DNA of 64,000 bases, from assembly GCF_049243985.1 (NCBI RefSeq), contig NC_135374.1, positions 58,711,934 to 58,775,933 of the forward strand. Reading direction: 5' to 3'. The notes under the pieces were generated by a model. The model searched no databases, was not told the origin of the DNA, and saw nothing but the letters and a program-made list of their open reading frames with translations. This stretch comes from Paroedura picta. Lineage: Eukaryota; Chordata; Lepidosauria; Squamata; Gekkonidae. Made by a program: the position numbers and the translations under genes. Below, one piece after another: positions 9,605 through 19,879 of this stretch. Each line of letters opens with the position of its first letter. Position 1 is the first letter of the stretch.

Positions 9605-11182
9605 TCATCCCCTTCTTCTTTTGCCCTCGATCACTCCCAGCATTAGGCTCTTCTCCAGGGAGTCCTTCCTTCTCATGAGGTGTCCAAAGTATTTGAGTTT
9701 CATCTTCAGGATCTGGCCTTCTAAGGAGCAGTCAGGGCTGATCTCCTCTAGGACTGACCGGTTTGTTCGCCTTGCAGTCCAAGGGACTCGCAAGAGTCTT
9801 CTCCAGCACCAGAGTTCAAAAGCCTCAATTCTTTGACGCTCAGCCTTCCTTATGGTCCAACTTTTGCAGCCATACATTGCAACTGGGAAGACCATAGCCT
9901 TGACTAGGCGCACTTTTGTTGGCAGGGTGATGTCTCTGCTTTTTAGGATGCTGTCTAGATTTGCCATAGCTTTCCTCCCCAGGAGCAAGCGTCTTTTAAT
10001 TTCTTTGCTGCAGTCCCTATCTGCAGTGATCTTGGAGCCCAGGAAAATAAAATCTGTCACTATCTCCATTTCTTCTCCATCTATTTGCCAGGAATTGAGA
10101 GGGCCGGATGCCATGATCGTGGTTTTCTTGATGTTGTGTTTCAAGCCAACTTTTGCACTCTCCTCCTTCACCCGCATCAACAGGCTCTTTAGTTCCTCTT
10201 CACTTTCTGCCATTAGAGTGGTATCATCTGCATATCTAAGGTTGTTGATATTTCTCCCTGCAATCTTGATCCCAATTTGTGACTCCTCTAATCCCGTCTT
10301 TCTCATGATGTGCTCCGCATACAAGTTAAATAGGCAAGGCGACAGTATACAGCCTTGCCGAACTCCTTTCTCAATTTTGAACCAATCAGTGATTCCATGT
10401 TCAGTTCTCACTGTTGCTTCTTGACCTGCATATAAATTTCTCAAGAGACAAATAAGATGCTCTGGTATTCCCATCTCTTTAAGAACTTGCCACAATTTGT
10501 TGTGCTCCACACAATCAAAGGCTTTAGTATAGTCAATGAAGCAGAAGTAGATGTTCTTCTGGAACTCCCTAGCTTTCTCCATGATCCAGCGTATGTTGGC
10601 AATTTGATCTCTAGTTCTTCTGCCTCTTCGAAATCCTTCCTGTACTGCTGGAAGTTCTCGGTCCACATATTGCTGGAGCCTAGCTTGTAGGATTTTCAGC
10701 ATAACTTTGCTAGCATGAGAAATGAGTGCAATGGTGCGGTAGTTTGAACATTCTTTGGCATTGACCTTCTTTGGGATTGGAATGTAAACTGACCTTTTCC
10801 AATCCTGTGGCCATGGTTGAGTTTTCCAAATTTGCTGGCATATTGAGTGTAGCACTTTTACTGCATCATCCTTTAAGATTTTTAATAGTTCAACTGGAAT
10901 GCTGTCACCACCACTAGCTTTATTGTTGCTCAGACTTCCTAAGGCCCATTTGACTTCACATTCCAGGATGTCTGGCTCCAGGTCAGTAACTGCCCCATTG
11001 TGGTCATCAGGGATGTTAAGCTCGCTCTTGAATAGATCTTCTGTGTAATTTTGCCACCTTTGTTTAATCTCTTCTGCTTCTGTGAGGTCCCTACCATTTT
11101 GGTCCCTTATCATACCCACCTTTGCATGAAACATTCTCTTCATATCTCCAATTTTCTTGAAAAGATCTCTGGTCCTCCCCAT
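9605..11182 (-). pseudogene. BovB reverse transcriptase part of the ORF
   Basis: 525 codons encode the reverse transcriptase of BovB. The RT blocks are all present: NKASGGDSIPVELLK, VYIPIPKKVNAKECSNYRTI, FCFIDYTKAFDCVEH (catalytic Asp of motif A), GVRQGCILSPCLFNLYAEHI, and NLRYADDTTLMAES with the YADD catalytic pair. The C-terminal region (MAMYGC-like, WTIRKAERQRIEAFELWCW, RRLLRVPWTARRTN) is also intact. The Met at 11,182 is internal to the original frame: a stop at about 11,195-11,197 separates it from the endonuclease half. The frame ends early at GKRRRG because of a TGA at 9,605-9,607, where the copy at 30.6 kb keeps an Arg codon in RRRGRQRM. This is consistent with a CpG C-to-T change. 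Confidence 0.9.
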
Positions 11183-11394
11183 TCTATTGTTTTCTTATAT
11201 TTGTTTGCACTGTTCATTTAAGAAGGCATTCTTATCTCTTCTAGCTTTTCTCTGGAATTCTGCATTCAATTGGGTGTATCTTTCTCTTTCTCCCTTGCCT
11301 TTCACTTCCCTCCTCTCCTTAGCTATTTGTAAAGCTTCCTCAAACAGCCATTTTGATTACTTGCATTTCTTTTTCTTTGGGATGGTTTTAGTTG

Positions 11395-12480
11395 CTACCT
11401 CTTGTACAATGTTGCGAACCTCCGTCCATAGTTCTTCAGGCACTCTGCCACCAGATCTAATTCCTTAAATCTATTTGTCACCCCTATTGTATATTCGTCG
11501 GGGATATGATTTAGTTCATACCTGAGTGGCCTAGTGCTTTTCCCTACTTTCTTCAATTTAAGCCTAAATTTTGCAACAAGAAGCTGATGATCTGAACCAC
11601 AATCAGCTCCTGGTCTTGTTTTTATTGACTGTATAGAACTTCTCCATCTTTGGCTGCAGAGCACATAGTCCATCTGATTTCTGTGTTGACCGTCTGGTGA
11701 TGTCCATGTGTAGAGTCGTCTCTTGGGTTGTTGGAAAAGAGTGTTTGCTATGACCATTGTATTCTCTTGACAAAATTCTACCAGCCTGTGCCCTGCTTCA
11801 TTTTGTACTCCAAGGCCAAACTTGCCTATTATCCCGGTTATCTTTTGGCTTCCTACTTTAGCATCCCAATCCCCCATGATGATGAGCACATCATTTTTTG
11901 GTGTTGCTTCTAGAAGGTGTTGTAGGGCTTCATAGAACTGATCATCATCAGCAGTGGTTGGGGCATAGACCTGGATTACTGTGATGTTGAATGGTTTGCC
12001 TTGGATTCGAACTGAGATCATTCTGTCATTTTGGGGATTATATCCCAAGACTGCTTTTCCTACTCTCTTATTGATTATGAAGGCTACTCCATTTCTTCTG
12101 TGAGATTCTTGTCCACAGTAGTATACCTGATGGTCATCTGAATTAACTTCACCCATTCCTGTCCATTTTAGTTCACTGATTCCTAAAATGTCGATGTTCA
12201 GTCTTGTCATTTCTTGTTTAACCACGTCCAGCTTGCCTTGATTCATGGATCTGACATTCCAGGTTCCTATGGAATAAAAATCTTTACAGCATCGGACTGT
12301 CTTTTCGCCACCAGTTAATTCCACAACTGAGCGTCCTTTCGGCTTTGGCCCAGTTGCTTCATTCATTCTGGCGCTACTCGTACTAGCCGTCTGCTCATCC
12401 CCAGTAGCATATTGGGCACCTTCCGACCTGAGGGGCTCATCTTCCGGCGTCATATCGTTTTGCCTTTTGGAACTGTCCAT
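11395..12480 (-). pseudogene. BovB endonuclease part of the ORF
   Basis: 361 codons encode the APE-like endonuclease of a BovB/RTE LINE, which nicks DNA to start target-primed reverse transcription. Visible motifs in order are IGTWNVRSM (catalytic Asn), ISELKWTG (catalytic Glu), a VYAPTTADDD strand, IIMGDWDAKVG (the GD.N-type site with Trp in place of the usual Asn/Phe), a YTWTSPDGQHRNQMDYVL block, and GSDHQLLVAKF (catalytic Asp-His). The start Met is followed by a charged, low-complexity leader of about 70 residues. A one-base loss near 11,445 puts the end of the open frame out of register, giving a false C-terminus ending LYKR. The true continuation (PEELWTEVRNIVQEV) is in the next frame. 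A further stop lies at 11,357-11,359. Confidence 0.9.
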
Positions 12481-12660
12481 AGAGTTTTCATGGCAAAGAT
12501 ACTGGAGTGGTTTGCCATTTCCTTCTCCAGTGGATCACCTTTTGTCAGAGCTCTCAGCTATGACCTGTCCGTCTTGGGTGGCCTTGCACGGCATAGCTCA
12601 TAGCTTCACTGAACTACGCAAGCCCCCTTGCCATGACAAGGCAGCGATCCTTGAAGGGGG

Positions 12661-12671
12661 AACTAACAACT
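12661..12671. repeat. Target-site duplication of BovB, right copy
   Basis: AACTAACAACT, identical to 6,026-6,036. Confidence 0.85.
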
Positions 12672-13794
12672 ATAGCTGTACAAAAACAATATATACTGCT
12701 GACAGCCATAAGGTGTTGGGAACAGAGAATGGTGGAGAACCATCAGTTTCTGCCTTTATTTGTGAATTCTTAAAGGTGTCATGATGGCCCCTGCTGGAAC
12801 CAGAATTCTGAAGTAGGTAGAGCTTGGTTTGACCTAGCTGGATAATTCTTATTAGGAAAACCAGGTTCAATCTTAAACTATGTCAGGAAGACAGACTCTT
12901 TTAAACAAAAGTCCAGTAGCACATTCAAGATTAGCACCTTGAGGTCCCATAACAGGATTTGAAACAACAAGCTGAGCTCGGGTGGTGGTAGTGCTAACTT
13001 ACAAATCAGGATTCTTCTTTTCTTTCTTTTCCTTGCAGGTGATTATATCTTTTATTTCTTTTATGTATTTTAGATCTTTTATTTTTTATATATTTTTATT
13101 TATTTAGATCTTTTATTTCTTTTATTTATCAACAAATACGATAAATAATAATACAATAAATAACTAGAGCATGAATCAATATGTAAATTTGGATTTGCAT
13201 CCATTTCATTAACATTCTCATCAAAGGTTTTTATTTATGGAAGATGTGGTAAGTTGCAAGCCATGATTTCTTCAGATTCTGTCTTTTGGTTGCTGCTGCA
13301 CTGATGCTGCAACAGAGAGACTGGCTAAGCCAGGAACACTACTGTCCTCCTGTGGTGAAATTTCAGAAATCAAACTAGCTCCTATGGGTTGAAGGAGGGG
13401 GAGATCTACTTGGGCAATCAAAACAGCAATTGTTGAGTTAATTTTATGAACTGAATGAATCCTGTTCTCTTCCATGCACAATCTCAAGACCACAAATGAT
13501 AACCAGCCCCTACCCCCATTCATTAAAAAAATGGAGGGACAGTAAGCAGACAAGATGTCAGGAAAGAGCAATCCAAAGGAGGGGGCAGGGTAGCACTGCC
13601 ATGTAAATTAACTTCTGGAAGTGGGAAACAAAGCCCAAGAAGGGTTGGAAGGGGCAGAGTCTCTCTCTCTGTCTGTCTTTAAAGGGAACTTTCCCCTTCT
13701 TCCTTGGTGATCTCTAGGAAAACTTAATTTGTCTCATCTTCCCTATAGTGTTGCTGCTGGCAAAAGGCAAAACAAACATTTTTCTTTCAAAGCT
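12672..13794. other. No recognisable gene; AT-rich
   Basis: Includes a low-complexity TTTTATTTATTT-type stretch at about 13,020-13,160. Nothing else is supportable. Confidence 0.5.
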
Positions 13795-14322
13795 AGGATT
13801 GCCAACCTCCAGATTGGGCTTGGAGATCTCCTAGAGTTTCAACTGACCTCCAGATGACAGAGATCAGATTTTCTGGAGAAAATGCCTGCTATGGACTTTA
13901 CATAATTATACCCCCCAGTTGCCAGTCCCCACTGTTAGCGATGGGCATGAACCGCACAAACTGAACCATGAACAGATATGCTGGTTCACAGACGGAACCA
14001 GTTTATATCAGTAAGTGAGCTATTTAAGCTCCTGCTTAACAAAAAGCAGAGGGCTGAATGGCTACTAGGAATTTCACTCCCTGCTTTCTACCCACCATGG
14101 CTTTTGGCATTGCTGTTTTTCATGAAGAACTGTCACGAACCATCACAAACTGCATCAAAATTTGTGGGTGTTTGTGGTGGCTTTTCAGTTCATGAAAATT
14201 GCTTTGTAAACCACGAACCAGCCAAGATTCATGATGAATTTTAGTTTGTCAGATGATTCATGACCATCCCTATCCACTGTCCTCAGTCTCCAGGTCTCAC
14301 ATCTCCTGGACTTGGCCACCCT
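13795..14322 (+). repeat. 'GGGTTGCC' TIR repeat, split by a hAT insertion
   Basis: The left end AGGATTGCCAACCTCCAGAT is mirrored by the right end CTCCTGGACTTGGCCACCCT. Between them is the family body (CTTGGAGATCTCC, GACAGAGATCAGA, TCTGGAGAAAATG). A hAT MITE at 13,936-14,272 interrupts it near its right end. Confidence 0.6.
13936..14272. mobile_element. Non-autonomous hAT MITE, 337 bp, nested
   Basis: The ends TAGCGATGGGCATGAACC and (reverse complement of the right end) TAGGGATGGTCATGAATC form imperfect TIRs. The flanks are CCCACTGT (13,928-13,935) and TCCACTGT (14,273-14,280), an 8-bp duplication with one mismatch, as made by hAT transposases. The interior repeats ATGAACC/CATGAA-like words and has no transposase. 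Confidence 0.72.
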
Positions 14323-14802
14323 ATGCAAACAACCATTGTAAAAATTAAAAATAAACTGTTAAAAAAAAACAAGTCACTGATACTGATAATAATTCCCCTG
14401 GCAATGTTCATGGCACTGCAGGGTGAGGGATAGCAAAGAAATGTTAGGAAAGTGGGAGGAAAGTAATTCAGAGAAAGCTGAGCCAATGCCATGCTGCCCT
14501 ATGAAGCAGGTGCGGCAATAGGGTCATGCCAGTTCACGCCTGACTTAGGTGCTAAATCAAAGTACACAGAGTAGGAGGAACATTGCCTGGATTCTGAGGA
14601 ATCGATGGCTGAACCAATAATGTCAATAATGGAGAAGAAGGCTGGTACCAAGTGGCCCTAGTAGACTTTTATGCAACAGAAGAGAAACTGCCAGTCAGTT
14701 TCTCACTGTTGCTGGCCTTCAGATGACTGTGGATGTTGCAGAGGCCTGTCCGCTTGGAATTACCCTGTGTAGTGGCTGTAGCGATGGGTGGAGGTGGTTA
14801 GA

Positions 14803-15143
14803 GTCATAGAATCATAGAATTGGAAGGGACCATCTAGTCCAACCCCCTGCAATATGCAGGACACTCACAACCCTGTGGCTCATCCACTATAACCTGCCAC
14901 CCCCTTAAGCCTTCACAGAATCAGCCTCTCTGTCAGATGGAGAACCCACCTCCTACAAATACGGAGAACCCACCTCCTCCCGAGGAAGCCTTTTCCACTG
15001 AGAAACCGCTCTTAGGAACATCTTCCGGATGTTTAGATGGAATTTCTTTTGAATTAATTTCATCCCATTGGTTCTGGTCCGTCCCCCCGGGGCAAGGGAG
15101 AACAACTCTGCACCATCCTCTATATGGCAGCCTTTTAAATACT
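14803..15143 (-). mobile_element. CR1 3' end fragment
   Basis: The plus strand begins TCATAGAATCATAGAATTGG and GACCATCTAGTCCAACCCCC, the CR1 3' terminus. The minus strand then encodes YLKGCHIEDGAELFSLAPGG and QWKRLPREEVGSP, the CR1 C-terminal motif. It is 5'-truncated and carries small indels between these blocks. Confidence 0.85.
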
Positions 15144-15462
15144 TGTTCTCAGGTAGCATTTTGTAAACAGGCCATTGGCTTAAAACAATCTCTTTCAGCC
15201 ACTTACAGCTGCACAACATCTCAGCTGTGTTTTTGCCTTCTTCCTGCCTGTAGATATAAGAGCTAGCTATGGACTGGGAAAGAAACTCTTGGGCATGAGA
15301 CAAAGTGCTCTTAGCCTCTGGCTTACTGCCTAGGGGCTTCGGCTAGTCAGCCTAATGAAGTAGGAGTAGACCCAAATGTATTTGTTTGTTGGTTTCTGAT
15401 TATTTTAATCATGTTTAATTTGGGCAGGATATTTCTGTAAGCAACTTTGTATCCCATTAAAG

Positions 15463-15870
15463 CAGTGGTTCTCAACCTGGGGGTCGGGTCCCTTTGGGGG
15501 TCGAACAGCCCTTTCACAGGGGTCACAGCAGGGTGAGCAGCTTGGCTGGGGGGAGGTGCTGCCACTGTTGCAGCGCCTCCTGCAGGTGCCCGCACTCCAC
15601 TGCCAGCCGCTCCAGCAGTGCCTTCAGCGCAGCGCAGTCTCCCATCAGGCACTCCAGGTGGCAGCGCAGCTTGGCAGGACAAGAGGCAGAACTGAACTGA
15701 GAAACCCTGGGGGGGAAAGGGGTATACAATCATGAACAATGGATCTTCATGCCATTGGTCAGTTTAGGTTTAATTTCTGTGCAAGAAAACTTGCAAAATT
15801 GGTTGGGGGTCACCACAACATGAGGAACTGTATTAAAGGGTCACGGCATTAGGAAGGTTGAGAACCACTG
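15463..15870. mobile_element. SPIN-like hAT MITE with foreign interior
   Basis: The ends CAGTGGTTCTCAACCTGGGG and GGAAGGTTGAGAACCACTG form the TIR of the SPIN (Space Invaders) hAT group, which is known from squamates and other tetrapods by horizontal transfer. The terminal CACAACATGAGGAACTGTAT and TTAAAGGGTCACGGCATTAG stretches fit SPIN. The flanks are CATTAAAG (15,455-15,462) and CTTAAAG (15,871 on), an 8-bp duplication with a one-base loss. The middle (about 15,530-15,715) is GC-rich and unlike SPIN; see the separate entry. Confidence 0.8.
15530..15715 (-). other. Coding-like insert inside the SPIN-like MITE
   Basis: On the minus strand about 60 codons stay open and spell a leucine/alanine-rich amphipathic helix (KALLERLAVECGHLQEAL, then QQWQHLPPAKLLTLL). 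The composition is sharply GC-rich compared with the AT-rich transposon ends. A pyrimidine run ending CCCCCCCAG lies just upstream at about 15,713-15,725, resembling a 3' splice site. This suggests that a host exon was captured by the transposon. I do not recognise the parent gene. It could instead be an ordinary GC-rich family consensus that happens to be open. Confidence 0.4.
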
Positions 15871-15878
15871 CTTAAAGC

Positions 15879-17160
15879 AAAGTGGCATAGAAATGTCTTA
15901 ATAACAGTGTTCCCCGTATCCCCCCCAACAGAGCAAAAGAGTGCCTACCCCAAATGTTAAAGTCAGTAACCTGAAAATCTTATGAAAACTCAGTTTTCTG
16001 GAGTCTCAGAGTCCACAATACTGGGGATTCATACTGAAAGCATCACCCTTTCTTTCTTCAAGCTCAGAAAGATAGGTTTTAGAGAAAGAGGCCTGTGTGT
16101 GAATGTTGTAATTACTACTGGATTAATTGGCAAGGTCATTTTCAGTTCTGCTTCCCAAAATCTATCACATCTGCTCTGCCATGCCACCATGGCCCTCCCC
16201 TCCCTAAAACATCCAGATTATGATGTGACATTAGCAACACGCAGGAACAAATTAAGAACACTGACTGTACTAGTAGGATTTGGAGCTGAGCAATAAAAAG
16301 AGGATTTAAGGACAAGATGATGTGAAAAAAATGGAGAGTTTAAGACTAAAAGCAGGCAAGCTAATATCCTCGCTGTTTGTATTAAAACAAATGCTTCCCT
16401 ATTGAAAACATTTGATAAAATAATGGGCTTTAATCTGCCCAGTCCAAATCAGGCTAACACAGGAGTGCCTCTGAGTTCTGTTGCTTTTACATCCTTGATA
16501 GCAGGACTCTAATCTATGACTAAATATATTTACTAGGCTGCGGACCCCACTTCATGGCTTGGTTCAAACATAACATAAACCCATGCTTGTGCTTTTATAA
16601 ACAATGGTGAAACCAGGATTCAGCTCACAGCTGGTAATTCAAATCCATGTTTGCCTTGAGATACTGGTTTCATTGCCTGAACTGTTGTGGGTGGAGAGAG
16701 TGGCAAATAGGGCAGGGTATCTATCTCTGTGGCTTCCATGAACTAAGAGTGTCTTCAAAATATGTTTTTAAATCCTGTGGGTATTTATGCACTGAGGAAA
16801 ACCTCACATACTCTGCAAAAAAACATGTTGCTTTTCTTGTTTCTGCACATGGCACCATTTTAGCCACCCAAGCCACATCATATTTTCAATTCTGCATGTT
16901 ACTCACTTCTCATAGCAGCAAACACGACTTTTCCAAGTTATTTCTTCACAGTATTGCAAACTTGCTTTGCTATGACTTTTCCTTTAAAACAGTTCCAAGA
17001 ATGCCTTTTTTTGCATGCATAAACATTACTGTGTTATTTCCTCCTCCCCTGTGCAGTCAAGTGATATTGCTGCTGACCAATGAGGTCCTAGTACAATGGA
17101 GGAAGGACCCCTCCCACTTGAAGATGTGTCAGCCTAAATATTTCAAATGCATAAATATTT
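15879..17160. other. No recognisable gene
   Basis: Plain AT-rich sequence. The long open frame crossing into the tetranucleotide repeat at 17.16 kb lacks any protein features and runs through a simple repeat. Confidence 0.5.
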
Positions 17161-17165
17161 ACTAT

Positions 17166-17224
<59 letters not shown>

Positions 17225-17290
17225 TCATACTTATATACCGCCCTCCCCGGAGGCTCAGGCTATGTTCTACTATGGTATGCAACCCCCCCC
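17161..17290 (-). repeat. (ATTT)n microsatellite with L2-like 3' tail
   Basis: About 16 TTTA units are followed by TCATACTTATATACCGCCCT and CCCCGGAGGCTCAGGC. This is the reverse of an L2-type tail ending in (AAAT)n. The tail identifies a 3' end of an L2-related LINE or SINE. Confidence 0.6.
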
Positions 17291-19611
17291 CCCCAAAAAA
17301 AACCCTGCAGTATCAGCACATATGCATAAACAGAAGCATTAAAAAAAGGGTAATTTAACAGAGTTAGTGAGCTGACTTCGATGAAGATGAAGTAACTGCA
17401 TAATACCCCCTGGTCTGATGTTCCTGTTAGTGGAGAGGTTTGCATTTGTACAATTGTACTAACTACAATGAGTTTAATTAAATCATTATTTCATTTTGTG
17501 TATGAAACTCAGTTCCATATAAACAGTAAGTTGTGATGTAAGTGTGTATATCTATGAGAAGTAACATGCAGAATTGAAAATATGATGGTGGGACGTGCAC
17601 ATTTACTCCATTGAATTCAACAAGACATTCCACTAGGGTAGCCTTTCTCAACTTTTGTACCATTGAGAACTCCCCTGAAACATTCTTCAGGCTTCGTGGC
17701 ATGATTATGCCGAATATCATTGAGAAGCATAGCTAGATACATGCCTACCTGGGATTTCTCCCCTTTCCAACCAATACAGGCCCATCACTGGCCATTTTGG
17801 GGAAGATTATATCACCCCATTAAAATTCAAGAATTTTTTAAAAATTAATTAACTCCCACCCATTCAGGAAACCCTTCCAGGGCCCATCTTTGTGAGAATC
17901 AACGGGATCTTCTAAGGTTACTAACAAAGGAAGAGAGATAGTGAGACTAGAAGCATTGTTGATATGTATGGAAAGTTTTTTCCTGTGTGGCCATTAATGT
18001 GAAATGCTTAAAAATATGTGAGGAAAAACAATTTTTGTTATGCACAGGAACGTGCTTTTTAGAATTCTGTATTTTGACTTAAGTTTTTTCCAGTGTTTAT
18101 AAAGCTAATTCACACATGTATTAACTTCACTTAGCATTTCATGACATAGAACTTAATCACACAGATTTGTTTGTTTATTTATTTATTTACTAATTATTGT
18201 AGGCCTCCCTTACAACAGTCTTGGGGCAATTGACACGTAAAAAAATCCATATATACTTTGTTTAAAACAATAAAACAGTAAATAGATAAAGCCAATTTCT
18301 GTATAAAATACATACGCTCTGGCTATTGAGTTTTGGCCCTGGATATTTAAGAATTAATTCCAACAAACTGTTGTGTTTGAGGGAACATGGCCATTATGTC
18401 TATGGCATGTCCTCATAGTTCATGTTCACACATCTTAGAAAATACCTATTAATGTTTCAAAGAAAAGAATGAATATGCAGCACTTACATATCAAGTGCAT
18501 AACTTTGAACTCTTTAAAGTCATGTTTACAGCTATAAACTAGATATTGCTGATTTATAATAATCTGGCTGGTTCATGGCTGACTTCATGAAGAGAGCCAT
18601 GAACAATATTCTTTCATTATTTTTACTAAGCCAGGAACATTTTGTTGTTGAACAATCTGGGTTGGCAGGGGCACACACAGCTTCTGCTCTGTAGTTTAAA
18701 GGAGAGGGGGACCATGGGATTTATGGCACTCCTGCTACTTTTATGGCACAGAATAACACACAATAGCACGTTCAGTAGTGAGTGGTAAAAACAAACACCG
18801 GAAAAGGAGTTATGGAAGCTCGGCATTTATACATTGTAAACCTTATAATTGGAAGCCTATTAAAGGCTTTATTGGGCATTTGAAGACTGGATAAGTTTAG
18901 ATTTTAACATTCCTCAAATATAATTCTCCAAAAGCAAAAGGAAAGGTTTCGATAAAACACATATATACTATTACATTTCATTAAAAAACAGACATTATTA
19001 CAAAATAAATATTTAATCTTTTCTGCAATTCTTTAGCAAAGTACTTTCTAAAAGAATGAAAGGGGAAAATCAACATTACAAAAAATCTGATACAAAGTAA
19101 ATGATAAACTGTAATGTATCTGAATAACAGAATTTGTGGGGGAAATTATTATAACTATTATGGTCCTATTTCCGTCTTCAAAATAAGAGTTGTAAATATA
19201 TAGAAGGTACAAACATTGATTCGTCTCCTGCCTTTGCACTTTCAGTCTCAATATCACCATTCCTATAGCCTTGATCTTATTTTTTTATTACTTTTCCCTT
19301 CAATTTTCCTACTTTTCCTTCCATTTGTTTTGTTTACATTCTTGTCGGAAGACAAAGATTGTTATTAGATTAACTTTGAGAAAATGAGCTCATTTTAAAA
19401 GCTCATGAAATCATCTGTCACATCCGTATCTTTTGAACAAACAGAACATACTAATTTACATTGTGATCGGAGTTATTCATATGAACACTGGAATTGTGAA
19501 CTATTGTTTTGCTAGATGCATCTGAATGAGTCATAAGAGAACATTTTTTATTGGTCTTGCTTAATCTGTGAGCCGCAGTCAAATTATATACATTTTATGG
19601 CATTTTCCTAC
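17291..19611. other. Mostly plain AT-rich sequence
   Basis: A faint minus-strand L2-like tail with (TTTA)n is visible at about 18,170-18,240. A G/C homopolymer junction lies near 17,282-17,300. No gene is supportable. Confidence 0.45.
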
Positions 19612-19649
19612 CTCATGCTGCCTCTTGAGATTATCGTCAATCTGGAAAC
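19612..19649 (-). other. Candidate 38-nt host exon
   Basis: On the minus strand a strong acceptor (CTTTCTCATCTCTTTGCAG) precedes GTTTCCAGATTGACG, and the segment ends CATGAG followed by donor GTAGGA. It is open in the phase set by the upstream candidate exon at 24,715-24,781 (VSRLTIISRGSM). It is also open in the alternative phase as FQIDDNLKRQHE. It lies in non-repetitive DNA. I do not recognise the protein. It could be a non-coding RNA exon or chance. Confidence 0.3.
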
Positions 19650-19879
19650 CTGCAAAGAGATGAGAAAGGTTAGTCATTACAGTCTTCTCTAAGGATTCAT
19701 ATATTGCCCCGACAGAAATGTTCTGTAATTTTTAGAACACCTATAGTCTGCTGTTTTTCCATCATGGAACTCAGGGGTAGGGGTGGCATTTGTGAAGTAT
19801 CTAAATGGTTTCTAGTGTTATATCGCACACTGTGTTGGTGGGATATGGGCGGTGGGATGGGTATCGGGGAGTGTTTTCT

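Larger units (their letters stand above)
6037..12660 (-). mobile_element. Full-length BovB/RTE LINE, split by a CR1 insertion
   Basis: The BovB sequence occupies 6,037-6,102 and 9,519-12,660, about 3.2 kb in all, which is the normal full length of this family. The 3' end reads (on the plus strand) GTTGTTGTTAGGTGCGAAGT, the usual BovB tail. The 5' end carries the short untranslated leader upstream of the endonuclease start at 12,480. Both flanks have the same 11-bp duplication, so the insertion is complete at both ends. The coding frame holds an APE-type endonuclease (12,480-11,395) and a reverse transcriptase (11,182-9,605). It is broken by about four small lesions. The uninterrupted order across 6,102/9,519 is shown by the related copies at 30,5xx and 58,2xx. 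Two shorter BovB copies lie at 30,471-30,854 and 58,170-59,184. Confidence 0.93.

Noticed and set aside
6345-11468. Plus-strand open frames over the LINEs (for example at 6,345, 7,349, 9,510, 9,852, 11,157)
   Set aside because: These are antisense shadows of the minus-strand CR1 and BovB frames.
16647-17342. 231-codon plus-strand open frame
   Set aside because: Ends in a (TTTA)n-encoded Phe/Ile/Tyr/Leu repeat, with no conserved motifs before it.
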